Of a stretch of DNA of 64,000 nt, positions 8,443 to 18,451 are shown in pieces. Positions within the stretch are counted from its first letter, which is position 1. Every line of letters begins with the position of its first letter. Source of the DNA: an uncultured Reyranella sp. (GTDB lineage: Bacteria; Pseudomonadota; Alphaproteobacteria; Reyranellales; Reyranellaceae); contig NZ_CAMFKM010000006.1 in assembly GCF_945957355.1 (NCBI RefSeq), positions 1 through 64,000 of the forward strand, written 5' to 3'. A program made the translations under genes and the position numbers. The notes beneath the pieces are model-generated. The model saw nothing but the letters and a program-made list of their open reading frames with translations. It was not told the origin of the DNA and searched no databases.

Positions 8443-10404
8443 TTAATCAAGATTCGCATCGGCGCTCCACTCAGCGATAACGTGTCCCGTCGACTGCTGG
8501 CCAATGGTAACGCAGTTTGAACCTGCGTCGTCATCCCATCTAATTTTTCCAGCCTTCATACTGGAATTGATAATAGTATAGCATTGATCGAAATGTAGGG
8601 TATTAGTGATCGCAAAGAGCGTCGCAAAGATAACTGGCTTGTTGGAATTGGCATGAAATTGCAGACAGCTTGACGGTATCAAGCTGTTCTGCCTGTCAGA
8701 TTGCCAGCCTAAAAGTTCTGGCGTTTCTTGCCCTCGGACTATTGCTCCAAGCGAAGGCGCAGCAACCAGACTTGCAACGCAGATTTCAAACGGTGCGCCA
8801 GAGTGACCAGCGCGCACATGAGCTCCCTCATCAACCAACTCCCATGGCGAGTCAAAATGAAACCATTGGCGGTAATCATGAGGGGTGCCGGATCGATCAT
8901 AAAGCCAATCGAGGACAAGCAAAAAATGACCAGGACGCATAATCAAATAGCGCCGATGGCGGATCGCGCGAAAATGGGTCGCGAAACACTCGGTTACGAC
9001 AAGTTCCCTTTGCTGTCCGGCGTAAACTAAGGCAGATCCCCATGGAGTCACCTTTGTCCTGGGAAAGCTCTGGCTATCGATCTCGACGGTGTTGTGCGCC
9101 TTGGTTGTTTCGCAATAGATACGCTTGGGATCGGAGTACCAGAAGCCTTGTTTGTTAAGAGCTGAGCCCACTTCGGTCCGTTCACTGTAAGCATATCGTG
9201 CCGGATCGACTAAAATGCTGTGGCCTCTTTCATGCCAGACGAAAGACAAATGATCAGCGTGCTTGTGAACGCGAGAGTGGAAGCAGGCAGTCTGCGCGAG
9301 GTATGACGTGTTTTCTGTGCTTTCTTTGACGTTTAGCGGATACAGCCGAGCGAACGCGTAGCCGGCGTCCAAAAAGGCCTTGACTCCTACTGGAGTCTCT
9401 TTGCTTTGCCGCAATGTTGCGCGGAGCGTAGGCTCGTCAAAAAAATCAACTTCAGAATCCAAAAAAAGAGAACGAGGATCAGTATCTCCGAAGCAGGCCA
9501 AGTTGCCCGTTGGAGTTACCATCCACCCGAGGTTGCGCTCTGCTTCATGTAGAAGAGAGACTAGCTCCGGATCGAGGATCCCGGCCCGCAATGCATTCAT
9601 GAGAGCGACAGTTACCATGTAATGATACCCGGGGCTGTGCTCCAAGTGGACCATGCTAGCCGAATACTGCTTGCTAACCATTTCTCTGAGACGTTGCCGA
9701 GACAAGCTCAGGAATTGCCCGTCGCAATCTAGCTGCGGCGGGAGACGGCGCATGGCGGCAAACTGGTTTAGCGCCTGGAAGAATCCATGATTGGTGGTCG
9801 GCCGATAAACTTCCTCGCTACAGAGCACAATGTTATGGAGAATTAAGTGGTCAAACATCCTGTTCAGACGAACGTCAGATATCCCATCAACTCTAGCGCA
9901 GACGTCGGCAATGTACGAAAGCCTATGTAGCCTTTGCGCAACAGCCATGTCATACCACCAGCTACCTTCGGCTTCACGGATGGTGTGCTCCGCAAGACAC
10001 TCGATCGAATCTGTCGAGAAATCTATCGCGCAGGAAGACATCCAATCCTCTGCCATAGCGACCGCGGCATCGAAATATTCCCACGAGCGACTCGCGTCAA
10101 AAGCAGTAAGTAAGCGCTGTATTGGCATCCAAGCGTGGAGATGGAATTCGAAAGAACGGGAGTGCCCACTCCATTTCAAAGGGGGACAGACTGAAGCAAT
10201 CTTTCCACCCGGGAGGGACCATCCGTTCTTGAGGATATGGTCAGCGGTTGCAGTAGCCGAAATCATCGATGGCTTTGGGCTGATCTCAAGATAGGCGAAT
10301 GGCCTCAAGGCGCGAGATGCAATCGACTGACGGACCGCCCCATAATGACGCCGCAGATCGAGCCAGTGTGCGTCCAGCGCACCAAATTTCAGACTTGCAG
10401 ACAA
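8443..10404 (-). CDS. heparinase II/III-like polysaccharide lyase, copy 1
   Basis: About 653 residues. An alpha-helical N-terminal half (FEFHLHAWMPIQRLL, TNHGFFQALNQFAAMRRL, LEHSPGYHYMV, GNLACFGDTD) is followed by a heparinase II/III-type beta domain starting around HSRVHKHADHLSFVWHERG and ILVDPARYAYS. The His-His-Asp-containing HKHADH block and the Asp of ILVDP are typical of the family, which cleaves uronic-acid polysaccharides by beta-elimination. It aligns along its length with the protein at 16325-18202. No signal peptide is evident, so it may act in the cytoplasm or be exported another way. The first codon of the frame is TTG (10404) and is the only good candidate: the next ATG is at about residue 47. 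The gene lies 22 bases downstream of the BNR fusion gene on the same strand. Confidence 0.8.
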   Translation of the reverse strand: MSASLKFGALDAHWLDLRRHYGAVRQSIASRALRPFAYLEISPKPSMISATATADHILKNGWSLPGGKIASVCPPLKWSGHSRSFEFHLHAWMPIQRLLTAFDASRSWEYFDAAVAMAEDWMSSCAIDFSTDSIECLAEHTIREAEGSWWYDMAVAQRLHRLSYIADVCARVDGISDVRLNRMFDHLILHNIVLCSEEVYRPTTNHGFFQALNQFAAMRRLPPQLDCDGQFLSLSRQRLREMVSKQYSASMVHLEHSPGYHYMVTVALMNALRAGILDPELVSLLHEAERNLGWMVTPTGNLACFGDTDPRSLFLDSEVDFFDEPTLRATLRQSKETPVGVKAFLDAGYAFARLYPLNVKESTENTSYLAQTACFHSRVHKHADHLSFVWHERGHSILVDPARYAYSERTEVGSALNKQGFWYSDPKRIYCETTKAHNTVEIDSQSFPRTKVTPWGSALVYAGQQRELVVTECFATHFRAIRHRRYLIMRPGHFLLVLDWLYDRSGTPHDYRQWFHFDSPWELVDEGAHVRAGHSGAPFEICVASLVAAPSLGAIVRGQETPELLGWQSDRQNSLIPSSCLQFHANSNKPVIFATLFAITNTLHFDQCYTIINSSMKAGKIRWDDDAGSNCVTIGQQSTGHVIAEWSADANLD

Positions 10405-10426
10405 TTCAGTGCACCAATGTCCTAAA

Positions 10427-12421
10427 CTAGATCAGTTCAATATCCCATTGCAGGACGCATGGTCTATCACCATTGAACGCGTCCGTGGGATTGCGATAGC
10501 TGAAGAACCGGCCATCAAGACTAGCTTTGCTAGCTTTGGAATACGTGAAGCCGGTCGGGTTAGGCCTAAAGTTGTCAATTCGAGCTACTTCGATTGGCTT
10601 GTCCATCTCGTCCTTGAACAGCGCTACGACTTGTGGATTGAGTGGGAACCTTCCTCGGTTGGCTTCGGTGATGAATAGGTATGCTTGGCCAATGTCGACG
10701 ATTGATCTGACGGGGTGACCGACATAACCCAATTCCTCTAATTCGAGTTGGTCAGCCTTCGTTGATCGATAAATCCTAGAACCAGCTCGTTTCTGAAGCT
10801 CGACGCGAGGGTCGCTCTCTAGGGTGCCGCCGAGCAAATCGTCACTTCCCCAGATCATGTGGTCTGAGCCGATTACAATATCAGTATACCGGAATGCCGC
10901 TTGATGACGCTTTCTATACATCAAGGGCAGTTTAATGCTCGGGGCCGGATTGGTAACGTCTATCCACGAATCGCCGTCATCGGTCGAGCGCCAGACTCGG
11001 GATTCTTCTGCACGGTCGCCCGAACTAAGCCACCAAGTGCCGGGGAAAAAAGGGTCTGCTTGCAAAGTGTGAAAATGGCGAATGATTTCTGGAGCGCCTT
11101 CGAATACTACATGCCACGAACGGCCTCCGTCCCGTGATCGGAAGACTCGATTGGCATTCATGAGTGGGCGCCACTTAGCAACGTCATCCCGATAAGCAGG
11201 TAGATACTTCGCTTGGTTATCGTGGTACTCCGCAAACATAATTGTATTCCCGCACTGATCAATGGACGCTCGACCATGCCAGCGAGCCTCTGGGTCGTCG
11301 CTCGCTTCAATCACTTTCCAGTCCTTGTCGAAGAGAAAGACTGTGGCCCTAAGTGGATTGGTTCTTTTCGACGTGTCGACCTCAGAGGTACTTGGAAGGC
11401 ATTGAACGATGTGATTGCCGTCATCAGTCGTGAAGCAGTTGTAGAGAAGTCGCTTCTCGACGTCTGGGATGTTTACGACTTCCCAAGAGTGGCCATTGTC
11501 TTTGGACTCAACAATCTTAGATCTTCCAGTAAGGATCACGTGCGGCGTCGAACTCTTCATTGTGCGACTGTAAACGTGCTCTCCGAAATAGGTTCCACTC
11601 GCTCCATTGGGCAGTTGCGGAACGGTCAGCTTCATTGTCATCATAGATGGCGGCTCGGCTCGGCCATGATTGGGATTTAAAGCGCGTTTCAGCGGGCTCC
11701 CGAGAGTCTTGCTATTTGGGAGCTGCCCAACAACGACTCTTCCCGCCGCTCTATTGACGCCGGACTTAATCCCTATAAACCAGTCACTGCGCTCCCCGGA
11801 CGCTTCGTCCCAAATACTTGTGTGGCGCGCTTCGAAACCAACACGTTCCATCGCTCTTACAAAGGTTTCCCGCCCGACCTTGATGCTGACCATGCCAGAT
11901 TCTTCCGGCACATAGTTAAAGTAAGTTTCGGTGCGTCGGATCACACTTTGAACAGTAGCAGGCAGGTCACCATCGACGAGGCGATACCCGCCAACGTAGG
12001 TAAAAAATAGTCCACCGGGCGCGATGACACGGAAGCACTCTTCCAATGCCTTATCGACCTCCACAAAATAGTCAAAAAGCAAAATCGAAAAGACCCCTGA
12101 AAAAAAGTCGCTGGGGAAGCGCGATAGATCCCGCGCGTCGACGCCTTCGATATGGTCGACGCCATAGTTTCCGTACAGACTTACAGACGTGAACTTGGCG
12201 AACGTGGCTCCCAGAGCTTTCTTTTCTGCGGCCGTCATGGCGAACGCGAGGAGTGGCTTTTCGGTCGCAAGACTCTTGGGTAATCTCAATCTCACGAATC
12301 GCTCTAGCACGATGGGAAGGCTCCGAGTGCGTGCTGGTGAGTTGCAATGAGGACAATGGCCCTTTCGATCCATTCTCGTTATCGGCTTGGCGCAAATTGT
12401 ACACACAGTACGACTCGACAT
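10427..12421 (-). CDS. methyltransferase fused to a sialidase-like BNR-repeat domain
   Basis: About 664 residues. Residues 1-30 hold a zinc-ribbon (CTICAKPITR..GHCPHC). A SAM-methyltransferase-like domain then runs to about 235 (GVDARDLSRFPSDFFSGV, LEECFRVIAPGGLFFTYVGG). From about 260 the protein is beta-rich with several Asp-box-like motifs (SKDNGHSWEVV, SRDGGRSWHVV, STDDGDSWIDV), the signature of sialidase/BNR propellers. ATG at 12421 is chosen because AAGGAAG lies 6 bases upstream; the open frame continues 21 codons further. A cytoplasmic-type methyltransferase joined to a usually extracellular propeller is odd. No signal peptide is seen. It could bind or modify the glycan chain during assembly. 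Confidence 0.75.
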   Translation of the reverse strand: MSSRTVCTICAKPITRMDRKGHCPHCNSPARTRSLPIVLERFVRLRLPKSLATEKPLLAFAMTAAEKKALGATFAKFTSVSLYGNYGVDHIEGVDARDLSRFPSDFFSGVFSILLFDYFVEVDKALEECFRVIAPGGLFFTYVGGYRLVDGDLPATVQSVIRRTETYFNYVPEESGMVSIKVGRETFVRAMERVGFEARHTSIWDEASGERSDWFIGIKSGVNRAAGRVVVGQLPNSKTLGSPLKRALNPNHGRAEPPSMMTMKLTVPQLPNGASGTYFGEHVYSRTMKSSTPHVILTGRSKIVESKDNGHSWEVVNIPDVEKRLLYNCFTTDDGNHIVQCLPSTSEVDTSKRTNPLRATVFLFDKDWKVIEASDDPEARWHGRASIDQCGNTIMFAEYHDNQAKYLPAYRDDVAKWRPLMNANRVFRSRDGGRSWHVVFEGAPEIIRHFHTLQADPFFPGTWWLSSGDRAEESRVWRSTDDGDSWIDVTNPAPSIKLPLMYRKRHQAAFRYTDIVIGSDHMIWGSDDLLGGTLESDPRVELQKRAGSRIYRSTKADQLELEELGYVGHPVRSIVDIGQAYLFITEANRGRFPLNPQVVALFKDEMDKPIEVARIDNFRPNPTGFTYSKASKASLDGRFFSYRNPTDAFNGDRPCVLQWDIELI

Positions 12422-12539
12422 TGCTTGCTTCCTTAAGCTCAAATCCAGTATTCGGATGTGACAATCGTGAGGCTGGCACGTCACGCCAAGCGTGGCGTGT
12501 TTGGCAAATATCTATGCTCCACAATCGCTTTAGTTTCGC

Positions 12540-13175
12540 CTACGGTGGCCAAAGATTCAAGCAGTGGACAAGTTGCTATATCGGAATCGACAAAGGCATG
12601 CTTGCCTGAACAGCATGAGATCGACTTCCCAGTGCCCAAAGGCGTGCTGGGTTTGGCCCTCGGGCAGCGTGAAGCGATGAGAACACGGCCTTTTATCGGG
12701 CGGTCGAGAGATCGGCCGGAGCGCCGACGGCGTCGGCGTTTGTATCTCGCCCTGGGCGGGCAGCGACGCCACGAGCCGTAGTTCGCGCGGCGGAGTTGGT
12801 CGTAGATGGAGCGGTAGGTGCTCTCGTGGCGGATGCGGGTCGCGGCCTTGATGCAGGCCAGCCAGCCGGTGATCGGCTCGGGTGACCGGCCACTGCTGAG
12901 GCGCTTGAGCACGAGGTCGCGCAGCTCGGCATTGCGGTCCAGGCGTGCCCCTCCCCTTCCAACGCCGCGCGGCGGACTGCTCCTGGGCGTAGGCCGGCTT
13001 ATAGCCGATCTGCTTGCCGCTATTGCGCTTCAGTTCCCAAGAGATGCTCGAACGGCGAGCGATTCAGAGCTGCCGTGATTTGGTGGATCGAATGGCCAGC
13101 CTGCTGTAGCTCGGCAATCTTGCAGCGCTCTTCCAGGCTGAGCTGGCCGTATAGTTCGCGCTTTTGGCGGCGGTC
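12540..13175 (-). pseudogene. IS30-family transposase relic
   Basis: Read in shifting frames on the minus strand, the segment gives an IS30 N-terminal helix-turn-helix (GQLSLEERCKIAELQQAG, then ITAALNRS), ISRELKRNSGKQIGYKPAYA, a middle part (GRSPEPITGWLAC, RHESTYRSIYDQLRR), and the start of the catalytic core (LPEGQTQHAFGHWEVDLMLF). At least four frame changes are needed and the catalytic C-terminus is missing. Ends are approximate. Its 5' end abuts the IS66 relic. Confidence 0.7.
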
Positions 13176-13952
13176 CTAAGCGTCCTTCGCTATGCTTGAG
13201 ATAGCAATTTTTCGCTTACTCACATCGTGTGCCATTCTCCCTCGATAGCCCTGCGCAAGTCGAGGCGCTCGTCGAGGCCCGGCTCTTGCCGCCATTCTGG
13301 CGCCGGCGGCACGGGCCGCAACAGGAACGCCGCCCGTCCCACCCACGTCGGCCATGGTCGAGCGATCGAGGGTGATCCCCTGGCGGGCGTAAATCTGAGC
13401 TTGGCGATACAACGGCAGGGTGATCGGTGAACTTCGATACCAGCACATGGGCCACGGTCGCCTCGGTCGGCAGCCCGCCTTTGATCAGCCGGGCCGGTGC
13501 CGGCGCCTGCTCGGCATCCTCCAGTGCAAGCTCGAGCTGGTCCTCGGGCAGGCTCTCAGCCCGCCGACCGAAGAGTCCCACCAAATTCGATATCGATCGC
13601 TGCCGAGCTGACCACGACCGACGCGAAGCCCAGCCGTTCAGTGCTCGTCATAGCGCCGCCGCTGCGCGCTTGCCGCCGCCACGTGACCAACTGCTGCGCT
13701 GTCAGGCCGTGGCGCCGAGCCACCGCGCTGACCAACGCCCTCCCTGCCAGGCCCTCTGCAACGATCTGCGCCTTATGCTCGGCGCTCCACGCCCGACGCC
13801 GGCCGGCCCCAGTGAAGATCTCCAGCCGTCGCGCCGGCTCCGACTTGGCCATAAGCTCTGTGTCCGACATAGGTCCAACTCCCATGACCTCCTCGCCGGA
13901 CACTCCCTCACTGCCTCGCCTCAGAGCAACGTGGACATCAAACAGCGCTTAC
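13176..13952 (-). mobile_element. internally deleted IS66-family element (tnpA joined to part of tnpC)
   Basis: The minus strand carries an IS66 TnpA (RRRAWSAEHKAQIVAEGLAG, then VARRHGLTAQQLVTWRRQAR) at about 13590-13870. It runs directly into a TnpC fragment (AESLPEDQLELALEDAEQ, PTEATVAHVLVSKF, then in another frame LPLYRQAQIYARQGITLDRS). tnpB and most of tnpC are gone. GTAAGCG, the usual IS66 tip, is at 13952-13946 on this strand. TAAGCG inverted near 13177-13182 may be the other tip. About 0.8 kb remain of a roughly 2.5 kb element. Confidence 0.7.
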
Positions 13953-13989
13953 GTTCTCAGACCGCGGCCTTGAGTTTGGTGACGTCGGC

Positions 13990-14722
13990 CTAGGCCCAGT
14001 GTCGCAGTTCATGGAGTCGGCGTTGCGGATGGCCGTCGACAATGCAGGTGATGGCGTCGGCCAGGTAGCGGTACACTCGACATCGATCAGCTTGCAAGCC
14101 GCGATCAGCGAGGCATTCTGGCCCGATGTTCGGCGCCGCTGTCGGAGCCGCGAACAGGGTGTTCTTACGAGTCTGCACGCTTGGCCCGGAAAGTAAATCG
14201 CCCCGCAGAATGCGGTCGGCGCCCATTGACTCGCATATCAAGGCGGTCAGTCACTCCATGCCCTTGCGGATCAACCGGCGTGGCCGACATCGTGAGGCAG
14301 ACCGTCCCATTCCGCCCAATCACGAGTGTGCCTTCAACGCCCGGATCACTGCCGATACCATCGATGTCCTGGCGCAGGCGTCGTCGCCGAACCGCAACCA
14401 CACGTTGCCGATCTCGAGTTCGATCGTCGCCACGGTGCGCGCCCTACTGCCAGCGTTGCTGAAGCGTTGAGGGCACCTCTACACCGGGGCACAAACTGCG
14501 GTCCCGCTTGCTCGCTCGGCTGACGCGCCTCGCGGCGCCGGCTGCCGCGGCGTCAGCCCATGTCGGCGCGCGACCACCGACACCTATGCTCCCGCCTAGG
14601 GTCTCCTCAACGATCCGTGGCTTGTCATGCAATGTCCACCAACGACGTCTCCTGGCACCGCCGATCACCTTGAGCGCCGAGCCTCCGGACTCAAGCTTAA
14701 GCGTAGGTTCAGGTCTAGACAT
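13990..14722 (-). pseudogene. second IS66-family relic (tnpA, tnpB and tnpC pieces)
   Basis: In minus-strand order there is a TnpA piece (RRRRWWTLHDKPRIVEETLG near 14640), a TnpB N-terminus-like stretch (VWLRFGDDA, near 14400) and a TnpC C-terminal stretch (KNTLFAAPTAAPNIG, then GHPQRRLHELRHW at 14010-14160). All are in different frames, so this is an IS66 copy reduced to about 0.7 kb, next to the other one. Boundaries are estimates. Confidence 0.6.
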
Positions 14723-15244
14723 AACCCAATCTCAATCTCACTGCAGGGACAGCACAGTAACAAGACAGAAATCCGACCGAACATCGCTTATGCCTTTTCG
14801 ACGTATGCGCCGGATCCTCTGCCACCAGCAAGCACCGCGCCGTGATTCAGCTCTCTCAGGCCGCCGGGTCTTCGTCAACCTCCGTCCGCAGCCAGCGCAC
14901 CGTCTTGATCGCCGCCAGATGCAGCTCCGCCAGCCGCCCGACACACTACGGGGCCGAACGGCTGCTCGCCAGCGATTGAATTTCATGCTGTCGATAGCCA
15001 ACAAACGCAAATCTACCGAGCCGGGGTCGATCAGACCAGTCAACGACTGCGACAGCAGCTCGCCCAAGCGCGGGCCCTGCCGAGTCCCCGAGGCTAGTTC
15101 GTGCCAAGCCAGCTGCAACTGAGATTGTGGCCCGCCGCTACCGCAATTGATCGCCTTGGCAGTCGAACCCAAACTGTAGTAGCTTCAACACTCTAGCGCA
15201 GCCCCCGAGCCACCTGCGGCAAATCCTAAGCAGACGGGAAGACC
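14723..15244. other. decayed or non-coding stretch
   Basis: Between the IS66 relics and the first methyltransferase gene. Minus-strand frames give coding-like but unassignable text (for example LAELHLAAIKTVRWLRTE in one frame), probably more mobile-element debris. The last 60 bases must contain expression signals for the gene at 15245. Confidence 0.3.
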
Positions 15245-16231
15245 ATGGCGTACGAAGACTTTGTCAAGCTCTATGCGGCGGATGTGAAGAGCACTCCGGA
15301 GAAACTCCTTGACCAAAAGCCGCTCAGTTTTCCGATGAGCACCCTCGTGCGCGGCGAAGCCCTCATCGAGACGGTTGCCCGCACGATTGACCTCGACTTC
15401 AAGGGAAAACGGGTGCTCGACGTTGGATGCGCGTACGGTGGGTTCTCCATTGCAATGGCCAAGGCCGGAGCCAAGGTAAGCGGGATCGATATTAGCGCCA
15501 AATTCATAGAATACGCGAAGGCGAACGCGCTCAACACCGCTGAGATCGAGTTCAATGTGCTCGACGCATCGAGTATCGACGTACGCAAGACATTCAAGAA
15601 AGGATCGTTCGACTTTGTACTCCTGAACGATGTACTGGAGCACATCTACGACACGGCCAGCTTAGTCGCGAACCTCGACTGGCTGTTGAGTGATACGGGC
15701 ATGGTCTTTTTCAAAGTGCCCAATGGCTTTTCGCCCCGCTTCGTCCTGAGCGAAGGCCATCGCCGGATTTTCGGCCTGACGGTCCTGGATCCAGACTGCT
15801 GGTTTTATCTTTATCCTAAGCGCGCGTCGATATTCTACAGGCCTCTCAGCCATTTCCAGGCGATCTTCAGCCACTTCGGCCTATCGCAAACGCTGCTCAT
15901 CGACGAAGAGCGCGTATTTGCGCGCATGCCCCAGCGAAAGCTCAAGGAACAGATCAAAGAGATTTTTGCCAAGGCACGGAATCTCGAGCATCCTGACCCC
16001 GTCTTTAAGACCTATTTGAGGCAGGGCATCCTGCGGTTCCGCAATGAATTCTTCTACGATGTCGAAAACAACACGCCTGAATTCGTACAATATAAGTACG
16101 GATCCTATTTTTTCACAGGCTTCTTTGCCAGAAAGAGTACAAAATTGAAGGCGCTCACATCGACTCGGGCCATTCAAGGTTTTGGCGTGGTCACGGAGAG
16201 GGCGAGCGCGGAGGCAGCCGCGGCGGCCTGA
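15245..16231 (+). CDS. class I SAM-dependent methyltransferase, copy 1 of a paralogous pair
   Basis: 328 residues. A 50-residue N-terminal part (MAYEDFVKLYAADVKSTPE) leads into a Rossmann fold with motif I VLDVGCAYGGFSIAMAK, the acidic loop VSGIDIS, and DFVLLNDVLEHIYD, a good match to Methyltransf_11/23-type O- or N-methyltransferases. The C-terminal third (LKEQIKEIFAKARNLE, FVQYKYGSYFFTGFFARK) is shared only with the protein at 18452-19543. The acceptor is unknown; its position next to glycan genes suggests a sugar. GGGAAG lies just upstream of the ATG. Ninety bases separate it from the heparinase-like gene, so the two are probably co-transcribed. Confidence 0.85.
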   Translation: MAYEDFVKLYAADVKSTPEKLLDQKPLSFPMSTLVRGEALIETVARTIDLDFKGKRVLDVGCAYGGFSIAMAKAGAKVSGIDISAKFIEYAKANALNTAEIEFNVLDASSIDVRKTFKKGSFDFVLLNDVLEHIYDTASLVANLDWLLSDTGMVFFKVPNGFSPRFVLSEGHRRIFGLTVLDPDCWFYLYPKRASIFYRPLSHFQAIFSHFGLSQTLLIDEERVFARMPQRKLKEQIKEIFAKARNLEHPDPVFKTYLRQGILRFRNEFFYDVENNTPEFVQYKYGSYFFTGFFARKSTKLKALTSTRAIQGFGVVTERASAEAAAAA

Positions 16232-16324
16232 CTAAAGGCCTCGGCGCACAAGCGTCCCGCATCAAATGACTGCACAAGGTCGCAGGGGTGGCCGCTCATT
16301 AGCCTTAAGCACGGCATTTGATCT

Positions 16325-18202
16325 ATGTGGCCGTTTGAGTGCCTAGAAGCACTTAATAATGCTTCACAGCCAGACTTTGAGGCCTGCGAGTCGATGGTTG
16401 ACACCGGCTTCGCAAGGGATGGCTATGTTCTGAACAGTCTCCGTCCACCTATCCCCTGGGACAATTATCCGCGGCCATTTCGGTTTCACCTGCACGCATG
16501 GGATCCCATCAATGACCTCCTGGCCACTCACTCCCGCTTAAACAGCCAGGCCTGCCTGGAGGCTGCAGCGGCGTACGCTTTCGATTGGCTCAAGAGATAT
16601 CAGGCTTCCGCCTTCGCCAAAGGCCCGGCAGAAATCGCTTCCGAACAGGCGCGCAATCCGGAGAATTTCGCTTGGTATGACATGGCCGTTGGCATGCGCA
16701 TCTACCGGCTCGCCTATCTTGCTGAGGTCATCATTCGCGGCAGTTTGCGCCCTGCCGAAGAATGCGAGCTGTTACTGCAGTCACTTCGGTTTCACCATGA
16801 AATACTCGCCGATCCATCAATCTTCCGAGGGCATACGAACCACGGGCTTTATCAAGCTCTTGCCCAGTTGGCGGCCTCCCGTCGACTGAACGATCTGCTG
16901 CCTTCCGGCCATTTCCAGGCGCTCGCCCAGGAGCGGTTACGCAAGTGCCTGTCCGAGCACTTTTTCGCAGATGAAGGCGTCCATGCAGAGCATTCGCCAG
17001 GCTACCACCGCATGGTCCTAGGCTCCCTTCTCGGAGCGTCGGAAGCGGGCTTACTGGAAAAGAACCAGGAACAATTTCTCGCACGCGCGGAACGGGCCCT
17101 GATGTGGATGATCATGCCGAACGGGTCGCTGGCTCCGTTCGGTGACACGGATCATGGATCCATCCGACAGGATCAATCCCTGGCCAGACAGTATCAGGAT
17201 CCCTATCTATGCCATGCTCTCACGGCCGGGGCATCGGGGGAACCTCCCCCATCAGGCGTACAGGCTTACAAGACAGCAGGCTATGCCTTCGCCCGCATCT
17301 ACTCTCGTGAAGGAGGCGCGAATCCAGCGAAAGCGTCCTACCTCGCCCAGCTCGCGGCATACCACTCCCGCGTTCATAAGCATGCCGACCATCTCACCTT
17401 CGTCTGGTCGGAAGGCACGGTGCCCATCCTCACTGATCCTGGCCGCTTCGGTTATTTGGGCCGCACGACCCGGGGCGACGGGCTATACGAGCAGGGTTTT
17501 TGGTATTCCGATCCCCGCCGGGTGTATGTCGAATCGACCCGAGCACACAATTGCGTCGAAATCGACGGCCGCAGCCATCCACGTCTGAAGACAGCGGTCT
17601 TCGGATCGGCGCTTGCTCAAGCAGACGTCCAGGATGGGCTTGTCGTATTCGACAGTAAGATCGTGCTGCGCCCTTCCTTGGTGCATCGTCGTACCTTGAT
17701 CCTCGCACCAGGAGAGTTCCTTATTGTCGTCGATTGGCTTTTTGATCGGAGAGGCGCTTCGCACGATTTTCGTCAGTGGTTTCAGCTGGCGCCCGGTTGG
17801 TCAGTAAATCGGGTCGGCGAAGGTTACGAGGGTCAGTTCGGTGACGTTACGCTGCATGCAGTAGACCTACTGGGCGCATCAGCACCGAGTGAGGTCATGG
17901 TTGGACAAAACGAGCCTTCGCAGGGCTGGACGTCGGTCGAGGCAGGTTCGTTGACCCCCTCCCCGAGCTTCCATTTTGCACGCTGTCAAAGCGAACGGTC
18001 GACATTTGCGACACTATTCTCGCTGAATGGGCGCCCGGACCGCGACCCTATGACGCGGACCAACAGCTCCATTTCTCGCGCAGTTCTTGCATGGCGCACA
18101 CCGGCTGGCGCGGTTCAGTTAGACTTGGCACGAGGTGAGCAGCTCACCGTCAAGCGAAGAAGCCGCGGTCAAAATGTCTCACAAGGCACGGAGTTGATCT
18201 GA
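16325..18202 (+). CDS. heparinase II/III-like polysaccharide lyase, copy 2
   Basis: 625 residues, paralogous to the protein at 8443-10404 from end to end: FRFHLHAWDPINDLL, TNHGLYQALAQLAASRRL, AEHSPGYHRMVLGSL, GSLAPFGDTDHGS, then the family block RVHKHADHLTFVWSEG and ILTDPGRFGYLGR, and ASHDFRQWFQ near the end. It should cleave a uronic-acid-containing chain. There is no obvious signal peptide. ATG at 16325 has no strong ribosome-binding site; the first 60 residues have a counterpart in the other copy, so the start may be right. It is flanked on both sides by the paired methyltransferase paralogues. Confidence 0.8.
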   Translation: MWPFECLEALNNASQPDFEACESMVDTGFARDGYVLNSLRPPIPWDNYPRPFRFHLHAWDPINDLLATHSRLNSQACLEAAAAYAFDWLKRYQASAFAKGPAEIASEQARNPENFAWYDMAVGMRIYRLAYLAEVIIRGSLRPAEECELLLQSLRFHHEILADPSIFRGHTNHGLYQALAQLAASRRLNDLLPSGHFQALAQERLRKCLSEHFFADEGVHAEHSPGYHRMVLGSLLGASEAGLLEKNQEQFLARAERALMWMIMPNGSLAPFGDTDHGSIRQDQSLARQYQDPYLCHALTAGASGEPPPSGVQAYKTAGYAFARIYSREGGANPAKASYLAQLAAYHSRVHKHADHLTFVWSEGTVPILTDPGRFGYLGRTTRGDGLYEQGFWYSDPRRVYVESTRAHNCVEIDGRSHPRLKTAVFGSALAQADVQDGLVVFDSKIVLRPSLVHRRTLILAPGEFLIVVDWLFDRRGASHDFRQWFQLAPGWSVNRVGEGYEGQFGDVTLHAVDLLGASAPSEVMVGQNEPSQGWTSVEAGSLTPSPSFHFARCQSERSTFATLFSLNGRPDRDPMTRTNSSISRAVLAWRTPAGAVQLDLARGEQLTVKRRSRGQNVSQGTELI

Positions 18203-18451
18203 TCTACTTGCGTGCCAGTTTTAATCTTCGGGGCGCCCTGCAATATTATTGTTTGGATCGGGGCATATCCTCTTCAAGAGGCGACGCGTGCGGCAGTTCT
18301 GCCAGCGGCAAATAAGAGCCGTGGGACAGGGCAGATTGCGAGCGAACAGCGAATTGAATTGATAGTTTTCACTTAATCGATAGAAAACATTTTGCTCTTT
18401 ACAATAGAATTGAGCATCGACTGAGAAACAGAACCTTGGGGATGAGAGTTC

